Assembly (NCBI GenBank): GCA_003550345.1
Contig: PUJZ01000096.1
Location: 1 to 44,801, forward strand
Reading direction: 5' to 3'
Origin: Methanomassiliicoccaceae archaeon
Lineage (GTDB): Archaea; Thermoplasmatota; Thermoplasmata; Methanomassiliicoccales; Methanomethylophilaceae
DNA: 44,801 nt
Below are positions 30,975 to 42,185 of this stretch, one piece after another. The stretch's first letter is position 1, and each line of letters opens with the position of its first letter. Both the position numbers and the translations under genes were made by a program. The notes under the pieces were generated by a model. The model made no database searches and was not told the DNA's origin. It was given only the letters and a program-made list of their open reading frames with translations.

Positions 30975-33900
30975 TTGACCTTGCCGCCGCAGATCAGCCT
31001 CGCCCGTTCCCTCCAAGAGAGGGGCAGAAAGGCTGTAAGGACCAAGCGGGAGGCGGAGAACGCCCTCGCCAAGCTGCATAAGGACCTGCGCGAGCTTGAT
31101 TTCCCGGAGATGGACTCCAGCGCCGCCGAGCGCATGGTGGGTGAGGCGGAGCAGGCCTACAATGAGGGCCGTTACCAGGACGCCCTGGATCTGGCGAACG
31201 CCGGGCGCCGGGAATTGGACATGGCGGGCCAGGAGGTGATGACCTCCCGGTTCATGGAGCTCCGCGAAACGGTCGAGCTCGGTTTCTCCTACACTCCCCC
31301 CGAGCTGCTGGACCGCATCGTGGAGGGCGAGCTGGCCATGTCCAAGGACATATCCGAGGCGGCGATGATAGCCGAGTCGCTCAAGGAGGAGGCCAGGCTA
31401 TTCATCCTCGACAGCATACCCGCTCTGCAGGCGGTGGTGGACGAGGTCATCAAGGAGGAGGACGTCACACCGGAGCTGCGGCAGGCCATGCAGGACCTTC
31501 AGCAGGCCGAAGGGGACCTCGAGGATGTGAGGAGGGCCCTGAGAGGGGCGATAGACGAGATCGAAAAGGTCTACGATAGCGTCGCCCAAGGAGTGTCCGA
31601 GCAGCAGTCCATGGTGGAGAGGGCGCTCCAGGACATGGGCCCGATAAGCGGGATGTGGGACCAGTCCAAGGCCTCTCTGCGCCGGGGGGACTACCGCCAG
31701 GCCTTCGACACCCTTTACCGCATCTACGACGAGCTGGACGAGATACTCCGCCAGGGGATAGACTACGCCCGCGAATTCATCAACTACCGCCAGAATGTGC
31801 TGGGCAAGCACGGAATGGCCGACGAGGAGCTCGAGAGCAGGCTGGAGGAGATGCGGGCGACGATGGAGGAGGACCCCCAGAAGGCGCTGGAGATATTCCT
31901 GGAGCTGGATGACGAAGTGGGGGCCCGGGAGTCCGAGATGGTCTCCGGCATCATAGACGACTTGTCGGAGATGATCCAGATAGGCCGGAGGGTGGGCCAC
32001 GACATCGGCCCGGTGATCGTCGGGCTGGATGAGGCCCGTCAGATATTGTCAAGCGGCGACCTCGATGGGGCCCTGGAGAAGATCGGGGAGGTGGAGTCGG
32101 TCCTCAGGGAGATGATGCCCGGCTTCATCGAGATGCGCGAGTCCTTCTCTGAGCTGGAGAGGCTCGGCTACGAGCTGGATGAAATGGACATCGATATGGA
32201 TGATGCCGACAAGCGCATCGAGTGGGGCAGGGAGATGGCCCTGCGCGGTGACTTCGACGGCGCCCATGAGATGATCCAGGAGGCCTTGGGGATGATCAAG
32301 GCCCAGGCCTTGGACGTCATCGCCGATGAGTTCCTCGAGTGCCAGATAGGCCTCCTTTCCGGGTTCCGCATGGAGGCGGAGCTCCCGGAGGAGGCCGAAA
32401 GCCTTGACCGGCTGTTCCAAGAGGTCTCCGAGGGCAGGTTCAAAGGTCAGATCGAGGCCGCTCGAGGGCTGGCGCAACGCATCCGCCGCCGGCTGGGCGA
32501 GAAGGCGGCCGAATCCGTCGAAGCCCTCCGGGGCGATATCGACGCCCATCGCGGCCAGATAGAGGTGAGGCCCTATGAGGAGATGCTCGCCGAAGCCGAG
32601 GCGATGATCGAGAGGGGGGAGCACGAGCAGGCCCATGTCCATGTATGGACAGCTCGCAAGAAGATCTCCAGCCAGGTCATGGACTCCCTCGAGCGCCATG
32701 TCCGCAAGATCAAGGACCTCGTCGCCACCGGGGAGTATGTGAACGTTGATGTGTCCGCCTACCGGCGCGAGATGTACTCATTGAGCACTGTGGGCAGGCG
32801 GATCCGCCTCGACGACGTGGACAGGGCCAAGGACCTGGAGTCGAGGCTGGCGGAGGCCATATCCTCACGGCTGCAGCAGAGGGTCGAGGAGCTGCACAAC
32901 AGCGCCAGCCGCCATTCAGCGGAGGGCCTGAACCTAGATGAGCAATTGAGCAAGCTCAAGAGCGCCCGGCGGCATCTGCGGTCCGGGGACCTGCGGCGCG
33001 GTCACGAGCTGAGCAGGGAGGCCAAGATCGAGCTGGAGATCGCCACGATACTCCACGGCGAGGTCTACAGCAACATGCTCCGTCTGGACCGTATCATCGA
33101 CGAGGAGGAGGACCGGAGGGCGTTGGAGGATGCGCTCGTGCTCCTCCATGAGGGGAAGTTCCGCGAGGCCGACATATCGACCAAGAGGCTGCTGCGCAAC
33201 ATCATGGAGCGCGGCAGCAGGGCCGCCGCGGCGGAGATGCTCTCGCTGGGTTCGCAGATCGAGGATGCCGTGAAAGAGCTGGGCATTGAAGTGGTGGCGC
33301 TGCGGGAGTCCGTCCCTCAGGCCAATTTCTTCATCGAGAGCGAGGACTACCGTCTGGCATCCTCTCTTATGGAAAAGGCGGTGCGCTCGGGGAGGGCGGA
33401 GATCGCCAGCTCCCTGAAGGGCATCGTCCCCCAGCTGCGGGGCACGGTGGAGGGGGTCCAGTTCCGCCCCCGTGAGGAGGAGGCGGTGAAGGAGATGCTC
33501 TCCCAGGCGGAGTCCATCGCCTCCGGTCCCGAGCCCGAGAGGGCCTTGGACATCATCACCGCCCTGCGGAGGGAGGCGGAGAGGAGGAAGGAGCTCATCG
33601 ATGCCGTGGAACAGGGCCTGCTCCGCAACCGCCTCAGCCTGGGGGATGCCGGGCGCATCGGTTACGAGGTCGGCGGGCAGCAGGAGCTGTTGGCGGATGC
33701 ATCCGAGCTCATGGCCGAAGGCGAGTTCTGCCTCGCCCGCGGCATATCGGAGAGGGCCGTGGAGCAGGCTGCGGAGATTGTGGGCGTGTACATCCGCCTC
33801 TGCATGGAGCGGGCGATGGAGGACGATGAGCTCGCCGGACCGGACCTGGAAAGGGACCTGGGGGCGATGGAGGCCGTCCGCAGGCTGGTGTCTGAACGGC

Positions 33901-35150
33901 GCTTCCACGCCGCCGGGGACCTTCAAGGCGTTATAGATTCGGCCAAAGGGCGGACGTCCCACAAGCGTGGCATGGTCGACACGGCGCTGCGCTCCCTGTC
34001 GGAGCTCCGGGACTCCATGCTCGACGAGGGGATGCGTGTCGATAGGGTGGAGGCGGCCATGGAGCAGGTGGAGGAATGGGCCGCCCGCGGCACCTTCATC
34101 TCCGCCTATGTGCTGGCCCAGAGCCACCATATCAACTTGAACGCCTCATTGGACGCCTACTTGCGCATAAAGCCCCGCATCCAGCGTTTCCGCCAGATGG
34201 TCGATGAGGCCCCGGGGCAATGGGCCATGCGGTCGTACATCGAAACATTGGATGAGGCGGTCGCACTGATCTCCAAGGGAAGCAGCGATGACGGGGTCAA
34301 GACGCTGCTGAGGCTGGAGGACGATGCGCAAAGGTTCATGCACGAGCGCCGCCAGTCGGAGAGGGCCCTGATCGCCGAGATGGCCGCCTTCCTCAGCCTG
34401 TCGGAGATGGCCTCCGACGCCGAGCAGGCCTCTGAGGCCGTGGAGGGCGACGCCGGGGCCGACGATCGCCTGCGGGAGGCCATGGAAGGCGTCATAGATG
34501 CGGTGGGGAGGAAGGGCCACGACGACGGTCTGGCCCTGGCGGACGACGACCATGGGCTCCTGGAGCTCAGCGCGTTGCTGAAGGGGCGTTGCGAAGAGAG
34601 GCTGGACAGCCTCCTCGAGGCAGTGGAGGAGCGGGGCCCGGCGGCGGAGCTGGCGGCCGATGCGCGGCGCCTCAAGGAGGAGGGCGCCTGGCAAGAGGCG
34701 GCATGGAGGGCGAGGATCGCCTACTGCGTCCAAGGCCTCGGCCAAGAGCAGGCGGACTCCCTGGTGGAGCGCTTCGATGGCTGTCTCCGGCGCATCATGG
34801 AGGCCGAGGCCGAGGGTGTCGACCTGAGCGGCCACAAGGGCAAGCTGTGGTCCGCGGAGGACCCCGCCGGCATCATCAAGGCATGCCAGATGGCGGACCT
34901 CGCCCTCGACCGCATCGAGCTCTCCTTCCTTCCCCGCCTGGACATCGAGCTGCGGGGCGGCTACCTGCACATCCGCAACCCCCGGCCCGCCATGGCGGTG
35001 GACCTGCGCATAGACGGGAGGCCATTGGCCGACAAGCTCGGCATGGGCGAGGAGGCCGTTTATCCCGTCATCAAGGGCCGCGGCTTCGCTGAGATCAGCT
35101 ACATGCCCCTCCTGTCGGAGACCCGGCGGACCCTCCGCGTTCTGATCTAG
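30975..35150 (+). CDS. Giant all-helical repeat protein (1391 aa), about 20 copies of a ~61-residue unit
   Basis: No family is recognised. From about residue 55 to 1260 a pattern 'A..h...G.h..A..hh..A...h' recurs every 56-67 residues, for example NEGRYQDALDLANAG (~64), RRGDYRQAFDTL (~235), SSGDLDGALEKI (~357), ALRGDFDGAHEMI (~424), RSGDLRRGHELS (~670) and KEEGAWQEAAWRA (~1234). Each unit reads as two long helices, like a TPR-like solenoid or spectrin-like bundle. The last ~70 residues are beta-rich. There are no membrane segments or signal, so it is cytoplasmic. The start is TTG with GGGGTGA upstream; the next ATG is ~45 codons in. The stop is TAG and abuts the DUF35 gene. Scaffold-type roles are a guess. 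Confidence 0.8.
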   Translation: MTLPPQISLARSLQERGRKAVRTKREAENALAKLHKDLRELDFPEMDSSAAERMVGEAEQAYNEGRYQDALDLANAGRRELDMAGQEVMTSRFMELRETVELGFSYTPPELLDRIVEGELAMSKDISEAAMIAESLKEEARLFILDSIPALQAVVDEVIKEEDVTPELRQAMQDLQQAEGDLEDVRRALRGAIDEIEKVYDSVAQGVSEQQSMVERALQDMGPISGMWDQSKASLRRGDYRQAFDTLYRIYDELDEILRQGIDYAREFINYRQNVLGKHGMADEELESRLEEMRATMEEDPQKALEIFLELDDEVGARESEMVSGIIDDLSEMIQIGRRVGHDIGPVIVGLDEARQILSSGDLDGALEKIGEVESVLREMMPGFIEMRESFSELERLGYELDEMDIDMDDADKRIEWGREMALRGDFDGAHEMIQEALGMIKAQALDVIADEFLECQIGLLSGFRMEAELPEEAESLDRLFQEVSEGRFKGQIEAARGLAQRIRRRLGEKAAESVEALRGDIDAHRGQIEVRPYEEMLAEAEAMIERGEHEQAHVHVWTARKKISSQVMDSLERHVRKIKDLVATGEYVNVDVSAYRREMYSLSTVGRRIRLDDVDRAKDLESRLAEAISSRLQQRVEELHNSASRHSAEGLNLDEQLSKLKSARRHLRSGDLRRGHELSREAKIELEIATILHGEVYSNMLRLDRIIDEEEDRRALEDALVLLHEGKFREADISTKRLLRNIMERGSRAAAAEMLSLGSQIEDAVKELGIEVVALRESVPQANFFIESEDYRLASSLMEKAVRSGRAEIASSLKGIVPQLRGTVEGVQFRPREEEAVKEMLSQAESIASGPEPERALDIITALRREAERRKELIDAVEQGLLRNRLSLGDAGRIGYEVGGQQELLADASELMAEGEFCLARGISERAVEQAAEIVGVYIRLCMERAMEDDELAGPDLERDLGAMEAVRRLVSERRFHAAGDLQGVIDSAKGRTSHKRGMVDTALRSLSELRDSMLDEGMRVDRVEAAMEQVEEWAARGTFISAYVLAQSHHINLNASLDAYLRIKPRIQRFRQMVDEAPGQWAMRSYIETLDEAVALISKGSSDDGVKTLLRLEDDAQRFMHERRQSERALIAEMAAFLSLSEMASDAEQASEAVEGDAGADDRLREAMEGVIDAVGRKGHDDGLALADDDHGLLELSALLKGRCEERLDSLLEAVEERGPAAELAADARRLKEEGAWQEAAWRARIAYCVQGLGQEQADSLVERFDGCLRRIMEAEAEGVDLSGHKGKLWSAEDPAGIIKACQMADLALDRIELSFLPRLDIELRGGYLHIRNPRPAMAVDLRIDGRPLADKLGMGEEAVYPVIKGRGFAEISYMPLLSETRRTLRVLI

Positions 35151-35555
35151 TCAGTCGAAACGCGGGGAGAACTTGAAGCCGTAATGGATTATGCCCCCCG
35201 GCCCCTCGTCGCCTATCTTGCGGAGCACCGCCTCCACGCCCATGCCGATGTCTATCTCCTCTATGTCCACATCGACGAGCTGGCCGGTCACCTTGACGCC
35301 CTCGTCCATCTCCACTATGGCCACCGCGTAGGGCTTCAGCGCCGCCAGCTGCGGCGGGGCGTCGTGCACCACCGAGAAGGAGTGCACCCGTCCCTTGCCG
35401 GAGAGGCGGTGCCTCTGCATCTTGCCGATGCTGGAGCGGCGGCATTCCGGGCAGATGTGACGCATGGGGAAGTAGACCTTCCCGCATCCGGAGCACCTGC
35501 TGCCGTAGAGGTTGTAGCGGCTGGGTATGTCCCTCCAGAACCTGGCCACGGTCAC
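35151..35555 (-). CDS. DUF35 OB-fold zinc-ribbon protein of the mevalonate operon
   Basis: A 134-residue DUF35 protein. An N-terminal zinc ribbon (CSGCGKVYFPMRHICPEC, about 19-36) is followed by an OB-fold with GKGRVHSFSVVHD and VDVDIEEIDIGM. In methanogens this protein bridges acetoacetyl-CoA thiolase and HMG-CoA synthase in one complex and provides a shared CoA site, so the intermediate passes directly. It begins at GTG 35555, immediately after the thiolase stop. It ends back to back with the giant repeat gene (35150/35151). Confidence 0.9.
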   Translation of the reverse strand: MTVARFWRDIPSRYNLYGSRCSGCGKVYFPMRHICPECRRSSIGKMQRHRLSGKGRVHSFSVVHDAPPQLAALKPYAVAIVEMDEGVKVTGQLVDVDIEEIDIGMGVEAVLRKIGDEGPGGIIHYGFKFSPRFD

Positions 35556-36722
35556 TCAGGCCACCCCCATTATGGTGATTACGGCGGTCGATCCGGTTCC
35601 GCCGATGCTCTGGGCCATGCCTGTCTTCGCGCCCTTGACCTGCCTCTTGTCGGCATCGCCGCGGAGCTGGGTGACGAGCTCTACGATCTGGGCCACGCCG
35701 GTGGCCCCGATGGGGTTGCCGCGGGCCTTGAGGCCGCCGGAGGTGTTCACCGGCAGTCTGCCGCCGATCTCCGTCTCGCCGCTCTCCACCGCCCTGCCCG
35801 CCTCGCCGCGGGGGAAGAAGCCCATGTCCTCGAGCGCCAACAGCTCCGATATGGTGTAATCGTCATGGACCTCCACCAGGTCTATGTCCTCAGGACCGAC
35901 GCCGGCGATGTCGTAGGCCATGCGGGAGGCGACCTTGGTGGCCCCGAAGGAGCAGATGTCAGGGCGCTGGTAGAGGGCGAGGGTGTCGCTCGCCTGGCCT
36001 GTGCCCAGGACCTTGACCGGCTTGTCGGTGTACTCATGCGCCTTATCCAGCGGGCAGAGCACCACCGCCGCGGCGCCGTCGGAGATCGGTGAGCAGTCGA
36101 ACATCGTCAGCGGTTCGGCCACCATAGGGGAGCGGAGGACCGTCTCCAGCTTTATCTGCCTCTGGAACTGGGCCTTGGGGTTGAGAGCCCCATGGAGGTG
36201 GCTCTTGACCGCCACCTGGGCGATCTGCTCTCTGGTGGCGTAGCCCTCGTGGATGTACCGCTTGGCGATCATCGCATGCAGGGACGCGAAGGTGGCCCCC
36301 ATCATGGACTCCCACTGCTGGTCGGCGGCGGAGTTGAGGATGAAGTTGCTCGCGTCGTCGGACACGTCGGTCATCTTCTCCGCCCCGCCCACGACGACCA
36401 CGTCATGCATGCCCGAGGCCACCGCCATCACCCCCTGGCGGAAAGCCAGCGAGCCGGACGCGCCGGCGGCCTCGATCCTCGTGGAGGGCACGTTGTGGGA
36501 AGCCATCCCCGAATAGTCCGCGATCAGCGCCCCGATGTGGTGCTGGTCTATGAAACGGCCCGAGGACATGTTGCCGATGTACATGGCATCTATCTCCGAG
36601 CCGGACAGGTTGGCGTCATAGACCGCCTCCAGGCCTGCCTGTATGCCCACTTGGCGGAATGAATGGTCCCAGAGCTCGCCGAACTGCGTGACCCCTGTGC
36701 CGATGACTGCTACCTCTCTCAT
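35556..36722 (-). CDS. Thiolase-superfamily protein of the mevalonate operon, canonical catalytic residues missing
   Basis: A 388-residue archaeal SCP2-type thiolase by overall match: AVIGTGVTQFGELWDHS, AMYIGNMSSGRF, GGAEKMTDV and VNTSGGLKARGNPIGATG. By position it should make acetoacetyl-CoA for HMG-CoA synthase. However, the nucleophile segment reads EAAGASGS with Gly87 where thiolases have Cys, the GHP motif reads GNP (Asn336), and the HDCF motif reads HDDY (Asp288). It may be an inactive scaffold, use other chemistry as Ltp2-type aldolases do with DUF35 partners, or keep activity by another route. ATG 36722 follows GGTGAT; the next upstream TTG is not needed. Confidence 0.85.
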   Translation of the reverse strand: MREVAVIGTGVTQFGELWDHSFRQVGIQAGLEAVYDANLSGSEIDAMYIGNMSSGRFIDQHHIGALIADYSGMASHNVPSTRIEAAGASGSLAFRQGVMAVASGMHDVVVVGGAEKMTDVSDDASNFILNSAADQQWESMMGATFASLHAMIAKRYIHEGYATREQIAQVAVKSHLHGALNPKAQFQRQIKLETVLRSPMVAEPLTMFDCSPISDGAAAVVLCPLDKAHEYTDKPVKVLGTGQASDTLALYQRPDICSFGATKVASRMAYDIAGVGPEDIDLVEVHDDYTISELLALEDMGFFPRGEAGRAVESGETEIGGRLPVNTSGGLKARGNPIGATGVAQIVELVTQLRGDADKRQVKGAKTGMAQSIGGTGSTAVITIMGVA

Positions 36723-36726
36723 CAAA

Positions 36727-37776
36727 TCACCCCTTCATCAATATCTTGCCACGGTACTTGGCGTAGGTGGCGTAGTCCAGTTCCCTGGTGTTCTCCATCA
36801 TCGCGTCTATGGTGGGCGCCGCCCCGCGGTCGAAGCCCTTTATGGCATCGGTCACGGTTATGTCGAAGGCGTCGCTGCCCGCCCCCGAGCCGTAGGCCAC
36901 CGCCAATATCCTGTCCCCGGGCTTGGCCACGTCCAGCACCGCGGCCAGCCCCAAAGGCACGGCGCCGCTGTAGGTGTTGCCCACCATGGGGGTGAGCAGC
37001 CCGCGTGAGACCTGCTCATCGCTGAATCCGAGCATGGAGGCCATGCGCTGGGGGAATTTGCCGTTGGGCTGGTGGAGGACAATATGGTTGTAGTCGCCGG
37101 GCGAAGTGCCCATGCGCTCCATCATCCTCCTGGCGGCCTCGCCCACGTGCTTGAAGTAGGCCGGCTCCCCGGTGAACCTCCCCCCATGGGACGGGTATGG
37201 CTGCCCCTCCCTTCTCCAGAAATCAGGGGTGTCGGTGGTGTAGCTGAGAGTGCCGTTGAACCTGGCGATGATGTCCTCGCGGCCGATGAGGAACGCGGCC
37301 CCGCCGGCGGAGGCGGAGTACTCCAGAGCGTCCCCGGGGGCGCCCTGGGAGGTGTCCGCGCCTATGGCCACCCCGTAGCGTATCATGCCGGAGCCCACCA
37401 TGCCCATCACCATCTGCATGCCGGCGGTGCCGGCCTTGCAGGCGAACTCGAGGTCGGCGACGCAGAGCTCCGGCGAGGCCTCGATGGCCTCGGCGACGAT
37501 GGTCCCGGTGGGCTTGACCGCGTAGGGATGCGACTCCGATCCCACGTACAGCGCCCCTATGTCCGCCGGATCCACCTGGACACGGCGCATCATGCCCCGG
37601 GCCGCCTGGGCGGATATGGTCACCACGTCCTCGTCGGGCGAGGGGACGGACTTGCTGTTGATATAGAGCCCTTTGCTCATCGCCTTGCCGTCCTGGCCCC
37701 AAACCCTGCCGATCTCCATCGGCGTTATCCTGTATCTCGGCACGTAGGCGCCGTAGCTTACTATTCCAACATCCAT
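36727..37776 (-). CDS. Hydroxymethylglutaryl-CoA synthase
   Basis: Condenses acetyl-CoA with acetoacetyl-CoA to HMG-CoA in the mevalonate route to archaeal lipids. The 349-residue archaeal type begins [15 protein letters not shown]. The nucleophilic Cys is in [12 protein letters not shown] (about 113) and the catalytic His in IVLHQPNGK (about 235). Unlike its thiolase neighbour, the active-site residues look intact. It starts 13 bases after the HTH gene stop and ends four bases before the thiolase ATG. Confidence 0.94.
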   Translation of the reverse strand: MDVGIVSYGAYVPRYRITPMEIGRVWGQDGKAMSKGLYINSKSVPSPDEDVVTISAQAARGMMRRVQVDPADIGALYVGSESHPYAVKPTGTIVAEAIEASPELCVADLEFACKAGTAGMQMVMGMVGSGMIRYGVAIGADTSQGAPGDALEYSASAGGAAFLIGREDIIARFNGTLSYTTDTPDFWRREGQPYPSHGGRFTGEPAYFKHVGEAARRMMERMGTSPGDYNHIVLHQPNGKFPQRMASMLGFSDEQVSRGLLTPMVGNTYSGAVPLGLAAVLDVAKPGDRILAVAYGSGAGSDAFDITVTDAIKGFDRGAAPTIDAMMENTRELDYATYAKYRGKILMKG

Positions 37777-37789
37777 GATAGCGATCCTC

Positions 37790-38473
37790 CTAATCCAAGG
37801 CCTCGAGCCGGGCCACCATCTCCTCCAGGTCCATGTCGGTGGTCACCAGCGGTATGCCCTCCAGCTGGGCCAGCTTGATCGCCAGCGGGTCCACCTGCTC
37901 GGGCCGGTGATAGACCACCATGGCCGGGGTGAGGGGGTGGGCGCGGATGGCGATCATCGGCGACCTTCCGAAGAACACATCCGTGAACACCAAGGCCCTC
38001 TCCGAGCTCCACCCGTATATCTTGAGATAATCGGCCGAGCTCAGGGAGGTTATCGCCTTGATGGAGTTCACCACGGTGTATCCGTGGACATGACCCCTGA
38101 CGTCGATGCTCTCTGTGACGTTCTTGCCCTTGATGGCGGAGATGAACTCGTCCATCCTCATTCCGCCCCGGAACTCGGCCATGGACACGATGCAGTCGCT
38201 CCGTCCGCCGATCTCATACCTCTTGATCGTCGGCGATCCCTTCTCCTCGTCCAAGCGGAGGAAGCTGTCCACGATGCGGCGGACGATCACGATGCCGGGG
38301 GACCTCCTCCTTCCCGACTCGTAATCGGACACCACCGACGGGGACACCTGCATCGCATGGGAGAGCTCCTGCTGCGAGAGATCGAATTCCTCCCGCCATT
38401 TCCTTATGGTCTTACCGGGATCGTTGGAGAGGGTGATCTCACCAGCTATCTTCTCCCGCAGCTCGTCCCTCAT
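37790..38473 (-). CDS. HTH (XRE-type) transcriptional regulator of the mevalonate operon
   Basis: A 227-residue protein. The helix-turn-helix (about 22-75) reads [20 protein letters not shown], then [17 protein letters not shown]. The larger C-terminal part is a domain common in archaeal regulators next to HMG-CoA synthase genes; its ligand is not known to me. First gene of the operon, it is probably autoregulated: its TATA box is bracketed by GCTAGTT/AACTAGC repeats. The stop is TAG, 13 bases before the HMG-CoA synthase ATG. The TATA sits about 27 bases before ATG 38473, so the mRNA is leaderless. Confidence 0.85.
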   Translation of the reverse strand: MRDELREKIAGEITLSNDPGKTIRKWREEFDLSQQELSHAMQVSPSVVSDYESGRRRSPGIVIVRRIVDSFLRLDEEKGSPTIKRYEIGGRSDCIVSMAEFRGGMRMDEFISAIKGKNVTESIDVRGHVHGYTVVNSIKAITSLSSADYLKIYGWSSERALVFTDVFFGRSPMIAIRAHPLTPAMVVYHRPEQVDPLAIKLAQLEGIPLVTTDMDLEEMVARLEALD

Positions 38474-38481
38474 GATGCCAC

Positions 38482-38518
38482 GCTAGTTTATGAGCCTATA
38501 TAAATTTGTCGAACTAGC
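38482..38518. promoter_or_regulatory. Inverted repeat bracketing the TATA box of the HTH-mevalonate operon
   Basis: GCTAGTT (38482-38488) and AACTAGC (38512-38518) are perfect inverted copies with centres 30 bases apart, about three helical turns. They flank the minus-strand TATA AAATTTATATAGG (38495-38507). This is a good candidate operator for the adjacent HTH protein. Confidence 0.5.
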
Positions 38519-38570
38519 TATACGACATTATGTGAACAACGACTATTGTGCAGTTGTCAGCTCATTAAGG

Positions 38571-38580
38571 TTATATAAAG
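38571..38580 (+). promoter_or_regulatory. TATA element for the CMD/AhpD-like gene
   Basis: TTATATAAAG about 26 bases before ATG 38601, predicting a leaderless mRNA and excluding the longer reading from 38490. Confidence 0.65.
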
Positions 38581-38600
38581 AGCCATTCCATCTAAGGACC

Positions 38601-38978
38601 ATGGAAGAAATCCGCAAGAAGGCCGAGGAGGACGTCAAGAAGCTGGGCGAGGACATGGGAGGCTTCGTCCCGCAGACGCTGCACTGCATCAAGAAGCACC
38701 ATCCGGGCCTGGCATCCTTGATCAGGGACATGGACCAGGTCATGGTCCGGGACGGCGCCTTGGACAAGAAGACCAAGAGGCTGATAGCCCTGGCCTGTGT
38801 GGCGGTGCGGATGTGCGACGGCTGCATCTACCCCCAGGCGAAGGTGGCGAAGAACTTCGGCGCCACCAAGGAGGAGATAATCGAGGCCATGAACGTCGCC
38901 GTGCTCACCGGCGGCGTGCCCACCTGGTCGGCGGCCAAGGACGGCCTGGAGCAGCTCTTCGACGAGTGGGACGACTGA
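38601..38978 (+). CDS. Carboxymuconolactone decarboxylase / AhpD-like protein
   Basis: A 125-residue single CMD domain. The redox pair is in RMCDGCIYPQAKVAK (CxxC followed by the conserved basic-helix segment), with KTKRLIALACVAV before it and GATKEEIIEAMNVAVLTGG after it. Family members are peroxidase-like disulfide enzymes or related proteins of unknown substrate. The CxxC supports a thiol redox role. It is divergent from the mevalonate operon; the shared 127-base gap carries both promoters and the inverted repeat. Confidence 0.88.
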   Translation: MEEIRKKAEEDVKKLGEDMGGFVPQTLHCIKKHHPGLASLIRDMDQVMVRDGALDKKTKRLIALACVAVRMCDGCIYPQAKVAKNFGATKEEIIEAMNVAVLTGGVPTWSAAKDGLEQLFDEWDD

Positions 38979-38993
38979 GGGCTTCCCCTAAAC

Positions 38994-39002
38994 CTTAAAA
39001 TA
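38994..39002 (+). promoter_or_regulatory. TATA element for aconitase
   Basis: CTTAAAATA with a predicted start near 39025, leaving a short leader that includes AGGTGA (39039-39044) before ATG 39049. Confidence 0.5.
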
Positions 39003-39048
39003 CCTATTTCACTTGGTAGCCTGGCCGCTGATGCGGCCAGGTGAGCCA

Positions 39049-41682
<2,634 letters not shown>

Positions 41683-41720
41683 GCCTGCTCAGGCCTCAGC
41701 GTCCTGAGGGACCAATAGCC

Positions 41721-41730
41721 TTTTATGTAT
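41721..41730 (+). promoter_or_regulatory. TATA element for tRNA-Pro
   Basis: TTTTATGTAT about 30 bases before the first tRNA base at 41756. Confidence 0.5.
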
Positions 41731-41755
41731 CCAAGATTTGACCCGGTCTACCCAC

Positions 41756-41831
41756 GGGGCCGTGGGGTAGCTTGGCATCCTTGTAGCTTCGGGAGCTATA
41801 GTCTCCGGTTCAAATCCGGGCGGCCCCACCA
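41756..41831 (+). tRNA. tRNA-Pro, anticodon CGG
   Basis: The acceptor GGGGCCG pairs with CGGCCCC. The anticodon stem GTAGC/GCTAT closes the loop TTCGGGA, giving anticodon CGG, which reads CCG proline codons. The T-arm is TCCGG-TTCAAAT-CCGGG. The discriminator base is A (41828), and a CCA end appears to be encoded (41829-41831). No intron was seen. Confidence 0.93.
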
Positions 41832-41854
41832 TGCCTTCCCACGGGCTACGGCGG

Positions 41855-42136
41855 TCAGTCATCGGCTTCGCTGAGCACCACCGACAGCTTCACGGCGTCG
41901 CGGTCCCTCATCGCAACGGGCTCCTCGATGGGCAGCACCCGGTTGTCCCCATAGGTGAAATACCAGTCAAGCTGCTCGGAGAGCGGCCTCTTTATGAGGG
42001 CGATGCTCCCCCTGATCTCGCAGTTGATCATCGACCCCATCTCATCCAGCACGGCGGTAATCCTCTCTTTGGCGTAATCGTCGAGCCTCTCGTCCGCTGC
42101 GGCCTGTTCCCTGAGCTCCTCCAGTCTCCTCCTCAT
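41855..42136 (-). CDS. Hypothetical protein (93 aa)
   Basis: No family is recognised. It is soluble, with a charged helical N-terminal third (MRRRLEELREQ, then DDYAKERITAVLDEMG) and a beta-rich remainder including IRGSIALIKRP and YFTYGDNRV. The TATA element at 42168-42178 and AGGTG just before ATG 42136 support the start. It lies alone between tRNA-Pro and copZ, with a 49-base gap to copZ upstream. Confidence 0.68.
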   Translation of the reverse strand: MRRRLEELREQAAADERLDDYAKERITAVLDEMGSMINCEIRGSIALIKRPLSEQLDWYFTYGDNRVLPIEEPVAMRDRDAVKLSVVLSEADD

Positions 42137-42167
42137 ACAAGCACCTGGAACAATAGTGGCGTAGGGC

Positions 42168-42178
42168 GATTATAAGAT
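42168..42178 (-). promoter_or_regulatory. TATA element for the 93-aa gene
   Basis: Minus-strand ATCTTATAATC; the predicted start is near 42146, ten bases before ATG 42136. Confidence 0.5.
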
Positions 42179-42185
42179 GTTCGCC

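Noticed and set aside
35184-36092. 302-codon plus-strand frame after the stop of the giant repeat gene
   Set aside because: It is antisense to the DUF35 and thiolase genes and has His/Gly/Val-rich shadow composition. It would matter only if UAG at 35148-35150 were read through, which is raised separately.
39013-39048. Earlier start for aconitase
   Set aside because: It would place the start at or before the predicted transcript start; ATG 39049 has AGGTGA upstream and gives the normal N-terminus.
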